Below, piece by piece: positions 36,074-45,385 of a DNA stretch of 64,000 bases. The translations under genes and the position numbers were made by a program. Source of the stretch: Pleomorphomonas carboxyditropha (GTDB lineage Bacteria; Pseudomonadota; Alphaproteobacteria; Rhizobiales; Pleomorphomonadaceae). Under the pieces are notes generated by a model, which was given only the letters and a program-made list of their open reading frames with translations, did not search any database and was not told the DNA's origin. Every line of letters begins with the position of its first letter. The stretch's first letter is position 1. The stretch covers positions 62,001 through 126,000 of the forward strand of contig NZ_NQVN01000006.1 of the NCBI RefSeq assembly GCF_002770725.1. Reading direction: 5' to 3'.

Positions 36074-37018
36074 ATGTCTCCACGCTCGATCATCATCGAC
36101 ACGGATCCCGGCCAGGACGATGCCGTCGCCTTCATGCTGGCGCTGGCCTTTCCGGAACAGATCGACGTGCTGGGCATCACCGCGGTCGCCGGCAACGTCG
36201 GCCTCTCCAAGACGTCGGGCAACGCGCTGAAGCTCCTGGAGCTCGTCGGCCGCACCGATGTCCCGGTGTTCGCCGGCGCCTCGGCGCCGTTCGCCGTCAA
36301 GCTCGAAACCGCCGAATACGTCCATGGCGAGACCGGCCTCAACGGCTGGACCTTTCCCGATCCGGTGACCCCTCTGCGCCCCGAGTTCGCGCCGGACTTC
36401 ATCGTCGAGACGGTGATGAGCCGGCCGGAGAAATCGGTGACGCTGGTGCCGCTCGGCCCGCTCACCAACGTCGCCCTGGCGATCGCCCGCGAGCCGCGCG
36501 TCGCCAGCCGCCTCGACAAGATCGTGCTGATGGGCGGCGCCAACATCGAGGGCGGCAATTCGACGCCCGCCGCCGAATTCAACATCTGGGTCGACCCGCA
36601 CGCCGCCCAGCGCGTCTTCCGCTCGGGGGCCGACATCGTCGTGATGTCGCTCGACGTCACCCACCAGGCGCTGATCCGCAAGTCCTGGCTCGCCGATCTC
36701 GCCGCACTGAAGCGCAAGGCCGCCGAGGCCTTCGTCGGCCTTCTGTCGTTCTACGAGCGCTTCGACGAGCAGAAATACGGCTCCGACGGCGGCCCGCTGC
36801 ACGACCCGACCACCATCGCCTACCTGCTGAAGCCGGAGCTGTTCGAGGGCAAGTTCGTCAACGTCGAAATCGAAACCACGCCCGGCCTCTGCTTCGGCCA
36901 GACCGTGGTCGACCGCTGGTCGGTGACTGGGCGTGAGAAGAACGCCACCTGGATCACCAAAATCGACGCCGACGGCTTCTTCGAGCTGATTCTGGAAGCA
37001 TTCCGGCGCCTGCCCTGA
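36074..37018 (+). CDS. Nucleoside hydrolase (inosine-uridine preferring family)
   Basis: A 314-residue cytoplasmic enzyme that hydrolyses ribonucleosides to base and ribose for salvage. The calcium-binding N-terminal motif is DTDPGQDDA with Asp9, Asp11, Asp15 and Asp16; the PLGPLTNVALA loop, the MGG motif and the catalytic HDPTT motif near residue 245 follow. GGAGG lies 11 bases before the ATG at 36074; a GTG at 36053 is less likely. It lies between NDUFA12-like and DUF2155 genes on the same strand, a position usually not occupied in relatives. Base preference cannot be read. Confidence 0.93.
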   Translation: MSPRSIIIDTDPGQDDAVAFMLALAFPEQIDVLGITAVAGNVGLSKTSGNALKLLELVGRTDVPVFAGASAPFAVKLETAEYVHGETGLNGWTFPDPVTPLRPEFAPDFIVETVMSRPEKSVTLVPLGPLTNVALAIAREPRVASRLDKIVLMGGANIEGGNSTPAAEFNIWVDPHAAQRVFRSGADIVVMSLDVTHQALIRKSWLADLAALKRKAAEAFVGLLSFYERFDEQKYGSDGGPLHDPTTIAYLLKPELFEGKFVNVEIETTPGLCFGQTVVDRWSVTGREKNATWITKIDADGFFELILEAFRRLP

Positions 37019-37147
37019 TAAGGGATGCCAAGAGCTTGCCGCATTTGGCGTGTTGGGTGCCGGAAAGGCGGTTCGGCGCGCTGCGTCGAGCCTTACGCGA
37101 ACCGGTGTCCACCTCGCTCGAAAATGCCCTAGAGCCACGCCAGCCAG

Positions 37148-37765
37148 ATGTCCTCCATGACGATCAAGATCCTCCTCCCGCTTGCCGCCCTCGGCCTGAC
37201 GACCGTCCTCGCCGGCCCGGCCGCGGCCGAGAAGATCGCCAACAAGGTGGCCGTCTTCACCGGGCTCGACAAGATCACCGGCCGGACCATCGATTTCGAC
37301 GTCTATGTCGACGAGACCGTGCGGTTCGGCACTCTGCGCGTCACGCCCAAGGTCTGCTACAGCCGCCCGGCCACCGAGGCGGCGGAGACCGACGGGTTCG
37401 TCGACGTCGAGGAGATCACCCTCGACAACGAGATCAAGCGCATCTTTTCCGGCTGGATGTTCGCGGCGAGCCCCGGCCTCAACGCCGTCGAACACCCGGT
37501 CTACGACGTCTGGCTGATCGGCTGCCGCATGGACAGCGACGTTCCAGCGCCGGTCGCCGGCAGCACCGAGGTGCGCGTCGCGGTCTCCAATCAGGCCAAC
37601 GAAGGCGCCGGCAGCGTCGACGATGGCGCTCCCGTCGTGCTCACCTTCGTCGGCGGCATTCCCCTTCCGCCGGACAAGCCCGCCGTTCCCAGCATGATGA
37701 TGGAAGAGGCCCCGGCGGAGGAAGCCCCCGCCCAGGAAGGCACCGACGGCCAGATTCTCGACTAG
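37148..37765 (+). CDS. DUF2155 exported protein
   Basis: A 205-residue protein with a signal peptide (about 27 residues, ending AAA) and a DUF2155 domain, including the conserved FSGWMFAASPGLNAVEHPVYDVWLIGC segment with a probable disulfide between the cysteines at KVCYSR and LIGCRM. The C-terminal 60 residues are acidic and Pro/Ala-rich. The family is restricted to alphaproteobacteria, has no known function and commonly lies beside aat and the NDUFA12-like gene. The second ATG, three codons later, could also be the start. Confidence 0.88.
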   Translation: MSSMTIKILLPLAALGLTTVLAGPAAAEKIANKVAVFTGLDKITGRTIDFDVYVDETVRFGTLRVTPKVCYSRPATEAAETDGFVDVEEITLDNEIKRIFSGWMFAASPGLNAVEHPVYDVWLIGCRMDSDVPAPVAGSTEVRVAVSNQANEGAGSVDDGAPVVLTFVGGIPLPPDKPAVPSMMMEEAPAEEAPAQEGTDGQILD

Positions 37766-37837
37766 CCCAGGTCCTCGGCTCGATTATTTTTCATTGCAAC
37801 ATATCAATGTAATGCAGCACTTTTCGAAAGTGCCGCA

Positions 37838-38530
37838 TTAATCGCTGTGCGGCTCGCCGCTTTCCGGCGCCGGTAACCAGCGAAGCGCTTCCTCGCCGGA
37901 GATCGAAGGCGGCAAGGCACGGAAATTCCCTTGCGTGGCGAGCGCCGCCGTCAGCCGCTGCCCATAGATGCGTTTGGGGATTTCGATGGTGCCGAAATGC
38001 GCGAGGTGATCGGTGACGAATTGCGTGTCGAGCAACCGGTAGCCGCCGGCCCTGAGGCGCGCCACAAGGTGCACCAGCGCCACCTTGGAGGCGTCGGTCA
38101 CCGCCGAGAACATGCTCTCGCCGAAGAAGGCGCCGCCGACCGACACGCCATAGAGGCCGCCGACCAACCTGCCGCCCTGCCAGCTTTCGACGGTATGGCA
38201 ATGGCCCCGTTGGAACAGTTCGCCGTAGAGCTTGCGAATGGTGGCGTTGATCCAGGTCTTCTCGCGGCCGGGCGCCGGGGCGGCGCACCCGTCGACCACG
38301 CCGTAGAAGTCGGTGTCGACGCGCACGTCGAAGCCGCCTTTCCGTACGGTGCGGGCGAGGCGGCGGGGAATCCGGAAGCCGTCGAGCGGAATGATGCCGC
38401 GCCATTCCGGCTCGATCCAGAACAGGTTGGGATCGTCGGCGCTCTCGGCCATCGGGAACATGCCGACCGCATAGGCCTTGAGCAGGATATCCGCCGTGAG
38501 CGTGGGCACGCTCGATGTCCGATCCGCCAT
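37838..38530 (-). CDS. aat: Leucyl/phenylalanyl-tRNA-protein transferase
   Basis: A 230-residue cytoplasmic enzyme of the N-end rule that adds Leu or Phe from tRNA to proteins with N-terminal Lys or Arg, marking them for ClpAP. The family motifs [25 protein letters not shown], the GHCHTVESW region and [21 protein letters not shown] are all present. GAGGAA lies 9 bases before the ATG at 38530; an ATG 18 bases upstream is possible. It converges on the DUF2155 gene and is divergent from an acetyltransferase gene. Confidence 0.95.
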   Translation of the reverse strand: MADRTSSVPTLTADILLKAYAVGMFPMAESADDPNLFWIEPEWRGIIPLDGFRIPRRLARTVRKGGFDVRVDTDFYGVVDGCAAPAPGREKTWINATIRKLYGELFQRGHCHTVESWQGGRLVGGLYGVSVGGAFFGESMFSAVTDASKVALVHLVARLRAGGYRLLDTQFVTDHLAHFGTIEIPKRIYGQRLTAALATQGNFRALPPSISGEEALRWLPAPESGEPHSD

Positions 38531-38661
38531 GTCCGCCCGTTCCTCCATCGCCGCAACCGATTGCACCTTCGGCGGGTTTTGCCTGGCGCGTTTATAAACC
38601 GTTTGGTCAGTTGTATAACTTAGTCTATCGCCTACTGCATCGGCGGCACAGCGGGGACGAG

Positions 38662-39768
38662 ATGGGCGGCTTGTCAGGATACGAGATCGCAATCCTCTCC
38701 GATATCAGCACCATCCCCGCCCTGCTCGCCACGCCCGGCTTTGCGCGGACGCCCTTCCAGTCGCCCGGCTGGCTCGATGCCTGGTTCGCCGTCTTCCAGC
38801 CATCGGGCATGGACTGCTGCGTCGGCGTCATCCGCAAGGCGGGCGGCGGCCAGCCGCTGTTCCTGCTGCCGCTCGTTCGCGAGCGATGCCACGGCATGAC
38901 CGTGCTGACCCTGCCCGACCGGGGCGTCAGCGACTATCACTCCGCTCTCGTCAGCCCGGAGTTCGCGCCGGACGAAGAGACCATGAACCGTCTCTGGGGC
39001 GCTCTCGTGGCGATGCTGCCCGCGGCCGACATCCTGTCGATCGAGCGTGTGCTGCCGGACATCGCGGCAGGCATGCGGATCGCCCACCTCATGCGCCCGT
39101 CCCGGTCTTCCGCCCACGCGCTGCCGATCGACGCGGATTTCGCGACGCTGCGCGACCGCCGGTTCGACCCCTCCACCGCCCGCCGGCTCGTCAAAAATCG
39201 CCGCAAGCTCGAACACAAGGGACGGCTGACCTTCGATTTCATCGCCGGACCGGAGGCGTTCGCCGATCTCGACAGCCTGCTCGACTGGCGCCGGCAGCGT
39301 TTTCAGGACGTCAACGACGACAAGCAAACGGCCATCCAGCGCCTCTTCTATCGTCGCTTGGTCGAAGAAGGATCCCTGGCGAAGGTCGGCCGGCTGCGCC
39401 TTGACGGCGAGCTCCTGGCCGGTTGCCTTGGCCTTATCGAAGGCGAGCGCATCCTGGTCCTGGTGCTCGCCTACAACACGCGCTTCGCCAACTGGGCGCC
39501 GGGCCTGTTGATGGTCGAGAGCTGCATCGCCGCCGCTGCCGCAATGGGGCTCACCGTCTTCGACTTGACGATCGGCGACGAGTCCTACAAGGAAATGTTC
39601 GGGACCGACAGCATCGCCCTTCTCGAGCTCCGCCAGCCGCTGACGCTGCGCGGCCGGCTGGCGCTTGCCCTGCTCGACCTCAAGCCGCAGGTCAAACGTA
39701 TCCTTGAAAGGCTGGGACTGTTCGGTCTCGTCCAACGCCTCAGGGGGAAGGCAGCCCCTAAAAGCTGA
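38662..39768 (+). CDS. BioF2/CelD-like GNAT acetyltransferase
   Basis: A 368-residue protein of the acetyltransferase group (Acetyltransf_6, BioF2-like; includes CelD of Rhizobium cellulose synthesis). The N-terminal half has the usual [14 protein letters not shown] stretch; the C-terminal GNAT domain covers about residues 160-320 with [14 protein letters not shown] at its start. It ends with an amphipathic tail. The ATG at 38662 was chosen because GGGGAC precedes it and the family starts nearby. Such enzymes often modify exopolysaccharide or lipid precursors, but no polysaccharide genes are adjacent, so the substrate is unknown. Confidence 0.78.
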   Translation: MGGLSGYEIAILSDISTIPALLATPGFARTPFQSPGWLDAWFAVFQPSGMDCCVGVIRKAGGGQPLFLLPLVRERCHGMTVLTLPDRGVSDYHSALVSPEFAPDEETMNRLWGALVAMLPAADILSIERVLPDIAAGMRIAHLMRPSRSSAHALPIDADFATLRDRRFDPSTARRLVKNRRKLEHKGRLTFDFIAGPEAFADLDSLLDWRRQRFQDVNDDKQTAIQRLFYRRLVEEGSLAKVGRLRLDGELLAGCLGLIEGERILVLVLAYNTRFANWAPGLLMVESCIAAAAAMGLTVFDLTIGDESYKEMFGTDSIALLELRQPLTLRGRLALALLDLKPQVKRILERLGLFGLVQRLRGKAAPKS

Positions 39769-39905
39769 AAGCTTCCTGCAAGAAACCAGCCCGCAAAAAC
39801 AAGGACTTGGGTAAAACTCCGATCCGGTCGGCCGCTTTTTGATCTAGGCTGCGGCCAGCGGGCGGCGAATCGCCGCCATGCCGAGTGCCGAGCGGGAAGC
39901 GAGCC

Positions 39906-40463
39906 ATGACGTCGGAGCGACCGAGAATCGCCATCTACTTCGCGAGCCACGACGGGCAGACCCGCAAGATCGTCGGCCGCCTCGCCGAGCACCTCGGCGC
40001 GCATGGCGTCGGCACGACCATCACCGAGCTCACGGCCGACGCCTCCCCCGCCGTCGATGCAAGGGCCGATCTCGTGCTGCTGGCCGCCGCCATCCGCTAC
40101 GGCTTCCACCTGCCGGCCGCGCGGCGCTTCCTCGCCCGGCTGCGAAGCGAGGTTCCCGAACGGCGCATCGCCGTGGTCTCGGTCAACCTGACCGCCCGCA
40201 AGCCCGGGCGGCAGACCGCCGAGGGCAACGTCTACCTGCGCAATTGGCTGAAGCGGACCGGTCTTCGCCCCGCCCTGGCGGCCGCCGTCGCCGGCCGGCT
40301 CGACTACCCCGCCTACCGCTGGTTCGACCGGATGATGATCCAGGCGATCATGACCATTTCGGGCGGCCCGACCGACCCCGCGACCGTCATCGAATACACC
40401 GACTGGCAAGAAGTCGAGAATTTGTCGCAAAAGCTGGCGACTCTCGTCACGACCGCGCCGTAA
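39906..40463 (+). CDS. hemG: Menaquinone-dependent protoporphyrinogen IX dehydrogenase, flavodoxin type
   Basis: A 185-residue FMN protein that oxidises protoporphyrinogen IX to protoporphyrin IX in haem synthesis. It follows Escherichia coli HemG closely: the FMN loop ASHDGQTRKI, LAAAIRYGFHLPAARRF, VSVNLTARKPGRQTAEGN and the C-terminal YRWFDRMMIQAIMTISGGPTD stretch that binds the membrane. The ATG at 39906 gives the family-length N-terminus. HemG is mainly gammaproteobacterial; most alphaproteobacteria use HemJ, so this copy is noteworthy. Confidence 0.9.
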   Translation: MTSERPRIAIYFASHDGQTRKIVGRLAEHLGAHGVGTTITELTADASPAVDARADLVLLAAAIRYGFHLPAARRFLARLRSEVPERRIAVVSVNLTARKPGRQTAEGNVYLRNWLKRTGLRPALAAAVAGRLDYPAYRWFDRMMIQAIMTISGGPTDPATVIEYTDWQEVENLSQKLATLVTTAP

Positions 40464-40583
40464 AGACTTTCCTTACCATAACTTGCGATCCTGACCTCGG
40501 AACGGAGCTTTTCCGCCCGCCGGCGCCCTGATGTGGGAGCCGGCGCCGCGGGCTTCGTGCGTAGGCGTTGAGTGAGTTTTGGC

Positions 40584-41720
40584 ATGGCGACGTTGGCAGC
40601 GTATTCAGGCGGTTACGAGCCGATCTCCATCAGATCGTCCATTCGTTTGTCGGGCCTGCCGGCCGCCTCCGCTTTCCTGACGATCACCGCCGCGGTCACC
40701 TTGTGGATCGGGCTCAGCCTTACCGCCGTCGGCACCGTCAGCGAGAGCCTTTCGGCCGCCCACCAGTCGATCTACGACTCCGGCCTGTCCGTCCGGCCAT
40801 TGCCGGCAACGCTGGCGCCGGCGAAAAAGCCGACCAAGTTCGAGAAGCTGCCGGCGATCGCCGAACCGGCCGCCGGCACGCTCTCGGCCGACGCCATCCT
40901 GCTGTCCCGCCAGAACAAGGCGACCGCCGCCGTCGCCATGCGCCTTGCCGAAGCGGCCGCCGGGCTGAGGCAGCAGCAGTTCGAAGCCCGCTTCCAGTCG
41001 AACCTGCCCTTTGCGAGCCGCACCGCCCTGGCCGTCCGGCACGACCGGTTCGCCACTCCCGACGCCGGGCCGCGCCCGCCGATGGCGATCGCCGAAGCGC
41101 CGCTGCCGGTGCCGCGTCCGGCCCTGCCGACCAAGCCGGTCGAGATTGCGCCGGAAGCGCCGAAGATCGCGGCCGTCGCGCCGCCGGCAGCCGTGGCCCC
41201 GCCGGCGCTGCCGGAAAAACAGGAAAAGCCGGCTGCCGCCATCGTCGATCCGAAGCCAAGGGCCGAGGTCGCCGTCGTCGCGCCGTCGCGGCGGCCGGGC
41301 GTCGCCGTCTACGACATCACGGCCGGCGTCGTCCACATGCCCAACGGCGACAAGCTCGAAGCCCATTCCGGCCTCGGCGACATGATGGACGACGTGCGCT
41401 ACGTCCACGTCAAGATGCGTGGTCCCACGCCGCCGGGAACCTACAAGCTCACCATGCGCGAGAGCCTGTTCCACGGCGTCGAGGCCATCCGCCTCACGCC
41501 GGTCGACGGCAAGAAGCCTTTCGGCCGCGACGGCCTGCTAGCCCACACCTACATGCTGCGCAAGCCCGGCGAATCCAACGGCTGCGTTTCGTTCCGCGAC
41601 TACGGGCGGTTCCTGGCCGCCTTCAAGCGGGGGGAAGTCAAGCAAATGGTGGTGGTGTCGCGCCTCGCCACCAAGCCGGAGCCCAAGGTCGCCTCGCTGT
41701 TTTCCTGGTTCAAGAGCTGA
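40584..41720 (+). CDS. DUF2778 protein, L,D-transpeptidase-like
   Basis: A 378-residue protein with one N-terminal membrane segment (about residues 30-55), a 190-residue Pro/Ala-rich spacer and a C-terminal DUF2778 domain from about residue 245. This domain is related to L,D-transpeptidases and Tlde1 effectors; the active-site cysteine lies in SNGCVSF with a histidine about 14 residues before it (AHTYM). The topology would place the domain in the periplasm, acting on peptidoglycan or blocking such activity. The ATG at 40584 is used; a GTG at 40572 is possible, and neither has a good ribosome site. Confidence 0.8.
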   Translation: MATLAAYSGGYEPISIRSSIRLSGLPAASAFLTITAAVTLWIGLSLTAVGTVSESLSAAHQSIYDSGLSVRPLPATLAPAKKPTKFEKLPAIAEPAAGTLSADAILLSRQNKATAAVAMRLAEAAAGLRQQQFEARFQSNLPFASRTALAVRHDRFATPDAGPRPPMAIAEAPLPVPRPALPTKPVEIAPEAPKIAAVAPPAAVAPPALPEKQEKPAAAIVDPKPRAEVAVVAPSRRPGVAVYDITAGVVHMPNGDKLEAHSGLGDMMDDVRYVHVKMRGPTPPGTYKLTMRESLFHGVEAIRLTPVDGKKPFGRDGLLAHTYMLRKPGESNGCVSFRDYGRFLAAFKRGEVKQMVVVSRLATKPEPKVASLFSWFKS

Positions 41721-41767
41721 GCTTACCGGTGCGCCGACGGGTCCCTTTGTTCCCCATATATAAAGCC

Positions 41768-41900
41768 GTCATCCTCGCGCAGGCGAGGACCTCGGGCAGA
41801 ACAAAGCTCAACGCGGATATGGCGCTCCGGCAACGCTGGGGCACCTGATACATCCCTCATCACCTTCTCGTCCCGAGGTCCTCGCCTTCGCGAGGATGAC
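41768..41900. repeat. Pair of inverted hairpin repeats (REP/BIME-like)
   Basis: Two 29-base copies at 41768-41796 and 41872-41900 are inverted relative to each other and match at 28 of 29 positions. Each contains its own stem (TCCTCGC/GCGAGGA with a 4-base loop). They sit between convergent genes, 75 bases apart. Such units recur in many alphaproteobacterial genomes and may end transcripts or be mobile palindromes. Confidence 0.85.
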
Positions 41901-41962
41901 ACTCTATGGAGACGCCACGCTCGGCGACGACGGCGTGATGGGAACGTTCGGGTACGTCATCC

Positions 41963-41980
41963 TGCGTCCGTCAGGACGCA
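41963..41980. terminator. Perfect hairpin after the lipid kinase gene
   Basis: TGCGTCC and GGACGCA form a 7-base-pair stem with a GTCA loop, 8 bases beyond the kinase stop on the minus strand. No T tract follows, so it is a weak terminator or stabiliser. Confidence 0.35.
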
Positions 41981-41987
41981 TGGCGAT

Positions 41988-42860
41988 CTAGGGCACGAAG
42001 ACCCGGATCGCGCCCGGCCGCACGCTGAAAACCGCCGGGGTTTCGGTGACGATCTCGCCGTCGGCATTGACCGGCATCGGCCGCCGGGTGCGGATCTCGA
42101 AGCGGGTGCCGCTCATGGTCCGCACCTCGTCCTGAAGCCCGTGCCGCCCCTGCCGGAACGCCAGCGCCATGAAGGGCAGCTTCCAGACGTCCCTGAATTC
42201 GATGGAATAGAGGTCGAGGCGGCCATCGTCGATTTCGGCCGTTTCGTCGACGACCATGCCGCCGCCGTAATGGCGGCCGTTGCCGACGGCGATCTGCAGC
42301 GAGCGAACGACCACCTCTTCCCCGTCGTCGGGCCGAATGACGGCTCCGAACCGGCGAGCCTCGATCAGCACCTGGGTGGCGGTCAGCGCGTAGGCGAGCC
42401 GGCCCCAGCGACGCTTGGTCTCGCGGCTCAGCCGGTCGGCGAGCTTGGCGCTCATGCCGAGGCTGGCCACGTTGAAGAACGGCTTGCCGTTGACGTCGCC
42501 GACGTCGATGGCCCTGGTCCGGCCGGCGCAGATCACCCGCGCCGCTTCGGCCATGTCGGGCGGCAGGCCGAGGGTACGGGCGAGATCATTGGCGGTGCCG
42601 CCCGGCAGAATGCCGAGCGGCAGGCCGCTGTCGATCAAGGCCGGCGCCGCGGCGTTGAGGCTGCCGTCGCCGCCGGCCACCACGGCGAGATCGATCCTGT
42701 CGGCATAGCGGCGAATGGTGGCGGCCAGCGGCTCGCCCTCGCGCCAGGCCGGCCGAAGCACCTCGATGCCGGCGTTGCGCAGCTCGGCGGCGGCGGCGTC
42801 GACGCCGGTGCCGGCCGAGCGGCTGTGCGGATTGGCAAGAAGGAGGGCGTTTCGATTCAT
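41988..42860 (-). CDS. Diacylglycerol kinase-family lipid kinase
   Basis: A 290-residue soluble lipid kinase of the YegS/BmrU (DAGK catalytic domain) family. The nucleotide-binding GGDGSLN is at residues 63-69 and PGGTANDLA at about 86-94. The C-terminal half contains the family's GMVVDETAEIDDGRLDLY metal-binding loop. It starts 6 bases after the exoD-like stop, so both are one operon. Bacterial members phosphorylate diacylglycerol or related lipids; the exact substrate is not readable from the sequence. Confidence 0.9.
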   Translation of the reverse strand: MNRNALLLANPHSRSAGTGVDAAAAELRNAGIEVLRPAWREGEPLAATIRRYADRIDLAVVAGGDGSLNAAAPALIDSGLPLGILPGGTANDLARTLGLPPDMAEAARVICAGRTRAIDVGDVNGKPFFNVASLGMSAKLADRLSRETKRRWGRLAYALTATQVLIEARRFGAVIRPDDGEEVVVRSLQIAVGNGRHYGGGMVVDETAEIDDGRLDLYSIEFRDVWKLPFMALAFRQGRHGLQDEVRTMSGTRFEIRTRRPMPVNADGEIVTETPAVFSVRPGAIRVFVP

Positions 42861-42866
42861 TTGGCT

Positions 42867-43493
42867 TCAGACAAAAAAACCGCCGAGATAGGCGGCGATA
42901 CGGGCACCGGCGAAGATCAGCGCGGCCGTCCAGGCAAAGGTCGCCACTGTCAGAACGAGGCCGAGCATCAGGGCGAGGCCGTCGCGGGCGACCAGCGACA
43001 GGCCGATGACCAGGAGGCTGACCACCGGCCCGACGTTGCCGAACGGGATCGGCAACGCCAGCACCACGGCCAGCAGCAACACGGGGACGCCCACCAGCAC
43101 GTGGCTGCACCGGCCGGTCAGCGATCGCCACCGCCCCTCGCGCACGAAGGCCTCGAGCCGCCTCACCCACGGCAATGCCCGCAAGATGACCGCCCTTACC
43201 CCATCGGCCGTCACATGGCGATCGGCGAGGAAGCGCGGCAAGGCCAGGCGGTGGCAGCCGATCAGCATTTGAAAGGCGATCAGCACCAGGCAGCAGCCGG
43301 TGACCATTCCGAACGGCCCGGGGATGGGAATCATCGCCGGCAAGGCCAGCGCCATCAATGCCAGGCCAAACCCGCTCTGCCCGAGGTGGCGCATCAGATC
43401 GCCGAGCGTCACACGGTCCCGGTTCGAAATATCGGCGGCTATGCCATGAAGCACCGACGAAGCGTGACCGCGGGCTTCACTGCCGGCCGTCAT
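42867..43493 (-). CDS. ExoD-family membrane protein
   Basis: A 208-residue protein with four to five membrane segments that fits the ExoD family (exopolysaccharide synthesis and alkali tolerance in Sinorhizobium). The typical LGDLMRHLGQSGFGLALMALALPAMIPIPGP stretch and the GNVGPVVSLLVIGLSLVARDGLALMLGL region are present. It is the first gene of an operon with the lipid kinase. Members lie in many genomes without exopolysaccharide genes nearby, as here, so the biochemical role is uncertain. Confidence 0.88.
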   Translation of the reverse strand: MTAGSEARGHASSVLHGIAADISNRDRVTLGDLMRHLGQSGFGLALMALALPAMIPIPGPFGMVTGCCLVLIAFQMLIGCHRLALPRFLADRHVTADGVRAVILRALPWVRRLEAFVREGRWRSLTGRCSHVLVGVPVLLLAVVLALPIPFGNVGPVVSLLVIGLSLVARDGLALMLGLVLTVATFAWTAALIFAGARIAAYLGGFFV

Positions 43494-43858
43494 TGAGCGG
43501 ATCTCCTGTCTCTACGCATCCCGGTGCCAACCGCGACGACCGCCGTTCCCTGCCATATTGGGATGCCGATAGGTACATTCAATTATAGTCCGCAAGATGA
43601 CGGTTTCCGGCCCGCCGGCATGACGATGACCGCGCCCACGCCGCATAACCGTAAAATTCCTCAAGGTTTTCAAATGAGACTTTCGGAGCGGTCTTGGAGA
43701 AATCTTGCGAAATCGGCGGAGCATAAAAGCTTCTAGTTATTTCCCCGAGCTTTCTTGACCGCCCGGTAAAGATAATAGCGAGGGCTCCTGGGCTGAGACC
43801 CACTTTCCGCGGGCAACAGGCCGGCGGACAAGCAAGAACCATATTTCTGGGGGCTGGA
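43494..43858. other. Non-coding region between divergent exoD-like and permease genes
   Basis: About 365 bases holding the promoters of both genes. The stretch 43700-43780 is AT-rich, with a GATAATAG near 43771 that may be part of the permease promoter. No RNA gene or repeat is seen. Confidence 0.35.
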
Positions 43859-45262
43859 TTGAACCTCGCGAGAAAGAAAAGCATCGCCGACGTGATGGCG
43901 CAGGCGGCCGGCAAGGCCCTGCCGCGCACGCTCGGCGCCTTCGACCTGTTCATGATGGGCATCGGCGTCATCATCGGCACCGGCATCTTCGTGATGACCG
44001 GCGTCGCCGCCGCCACATACGCCGGACCGGGCATCATCCTGTCCTTCGCCTTCTCGGCGGTGGCCTGCGCCTTCATCTGCCTGGCCTATTCGGAACTCGC
44101 CGCCGCGCTTCCCGCCGCCGGCAGCTCCTATGCCTACAGCTACGCCGCCGCCGGCGAGTTCGTGGCCTGGCTGGTCGGCTGGAACCTGATCCTCGAATAT
44201 ACGGTGGGCGCCTCGGCGGTCGCCGCCGGCTGGTCGGCCTACTTCACCGGCATCCTGAAGTCCGGCGGCATCGAGCTGCCGCACGCGCTGACCGCCGTGC
44301 CGCACGACGGCGGCATCATCAACCTGCCGGCCGTGCTGATCATCGCCTTCCTGACGCTGCTGCTGGTGCTCGGCGTCAAGGAGAGCATCCGCCTGTCGCG
44401 CATCCTGGTGTTCATCAAGCTCGGCGCCATCTTCCTGTTCCTGCTGCTGGCGACGCCCGAGGTCAACCCGCAGAACTGGACACCGTTCCTGCCGTTCGGC
44501 CTCAACGGCATCACGGCCGGCGCGGCGATCATCTTCCTCGCCTATATCGGCTTCGACTCGCTGGCGACGGCGGCCGAGGAGACGACCAACCCGCAGCGCA
44601 ACATGCCGATCGGCATCATCAGCTCGCTGGTCGCCTGCACCGTGCTCTATATGGCCGTGTCGGCGGTGCTGACCGGCGTCGCGCCCTATACCGAGCTCAA
44701 CAACGCCGAGCCAGTGACCTACGTGCTGCGCAAGATCGGCTACAACTTCGGCTCGGCCATCGTCGGCGTCGGCGCCATCGCCGGCCTGACCACGGTCTGC
44801 CTGGTGCTGATCTACGCCCAGACGCGCGCCTTCTTCGCCATGGCCCGCGATGGGCTGATCCCCGCCGGCATCTGCAAGGTGCACCCGAAGTTCGGCACGC
44901 CGCATATCGCGACGATCTTCGTCGGCACGGTGATCGCTCTGATCGCCGGCTTCACGCCGATCGGCCTGGTCGCCGAGATGTGCAACATCGGAACGCTGTT
45001 CGCCTTCATCGTCACCTCGGCCTGCGTGCTGATCCTGCGCACGACCCATCCGGACCTCAAGCGGCCGTTCCGCTGCCCGGCCGCCTGGGTGGTCGCGCCG
45101 CTGGCCATCGTCTGCAGCCTGATCATCATGGTGAGCCTGCCGGGCGCCACCTGGCTGCGCTTCGTGCTGTGGAGCGTCCTCGGCGGGGTGATCTATCTCG
45201 CCTACGGTGCCCGCCACAGCAAGCTGGCAACGGCGGACGCCGTGGCGGCGCCCGCCGAATAA
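43859..45262 (+). CDS. APC-family amino-acid permease, cationic amino-acid type
   Basis: A 467-residue inner-membrane transporter with about twelve helices. It has the cationic amino-acid transporter features LGAFDLFMMGIGVIIGTGIFVMTG near the start and the FLAYIGFDSLATAAEETTNPQRNMPIGI loop. The start is TTG with GGGGG before it; this gives the family's basic N-terminus (NLARKKSIADVMAQ), whereas the next ATG, 36 bases on, would remove it. It resembles Bacillus YhdG/CAT proteins. No neighbouring catabolic gene points to a substrate. Confidence 0.88.
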   Translation: MNLARKKSIADVMAQAAGKALPRTLGAFDLFMMGIGVIIGTGIFVMTGVAAATYAGPGIILSFAFSAVACAFICLAYSELAAALPAAGSSYAYSYAAAGEFVAWLVGWNLILEYTVGASAVAAGWSAYFTGILKSGGIELPHALTAVPHDGGIINLPAVLIIAFLTLLLVLGVKESIRLSRILVFIKLGAIFLFLLLATPEVNPQNWTPFLPFGLNGITAGAAIIFLAYIGFDSLATAAEETTNPQRNMPIGIISSLVACTVLYMAVSAVLTGVAPYTELNNAEPVTYVLRKIGYNFGSAIVGVGAIAGLTTVCLVLIYAQTRAFFAMARDGLIPAGICKVHPKFGTPHIATIFVGTVIALIAGFTPIGLVAEMCNIGTLFAFIVTSACVLILRTTHPDLKRPFRCPAAWVVAPLAIVCSLIIMVSLPGATWLRFVLWSVLGGVIYLAYGARHSKLATADAVAAPAE

Positions 45263-45385
45263 CCGGCACCAAACTGCGCCGCCGCCGCTGATCGCTCGCG
45301 CGATTGTCATCGGCGGCGGCGGCTCCGACCCTTGATGCGATTGCCGGACGGCGGCACATAGGAGGATCACCGCACGGAGACCTCC

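Noticed and set aside
38591-38625. AT-rich palindrome GTTTATAAAC and ACCGTTTGGT resembling a TetR-type site between aat and the acetyltransferase gene
   Set aside because: The ACC-N4-GGT match is short and no TetR-family gene is nearby; it may just be part of the aat promoter.
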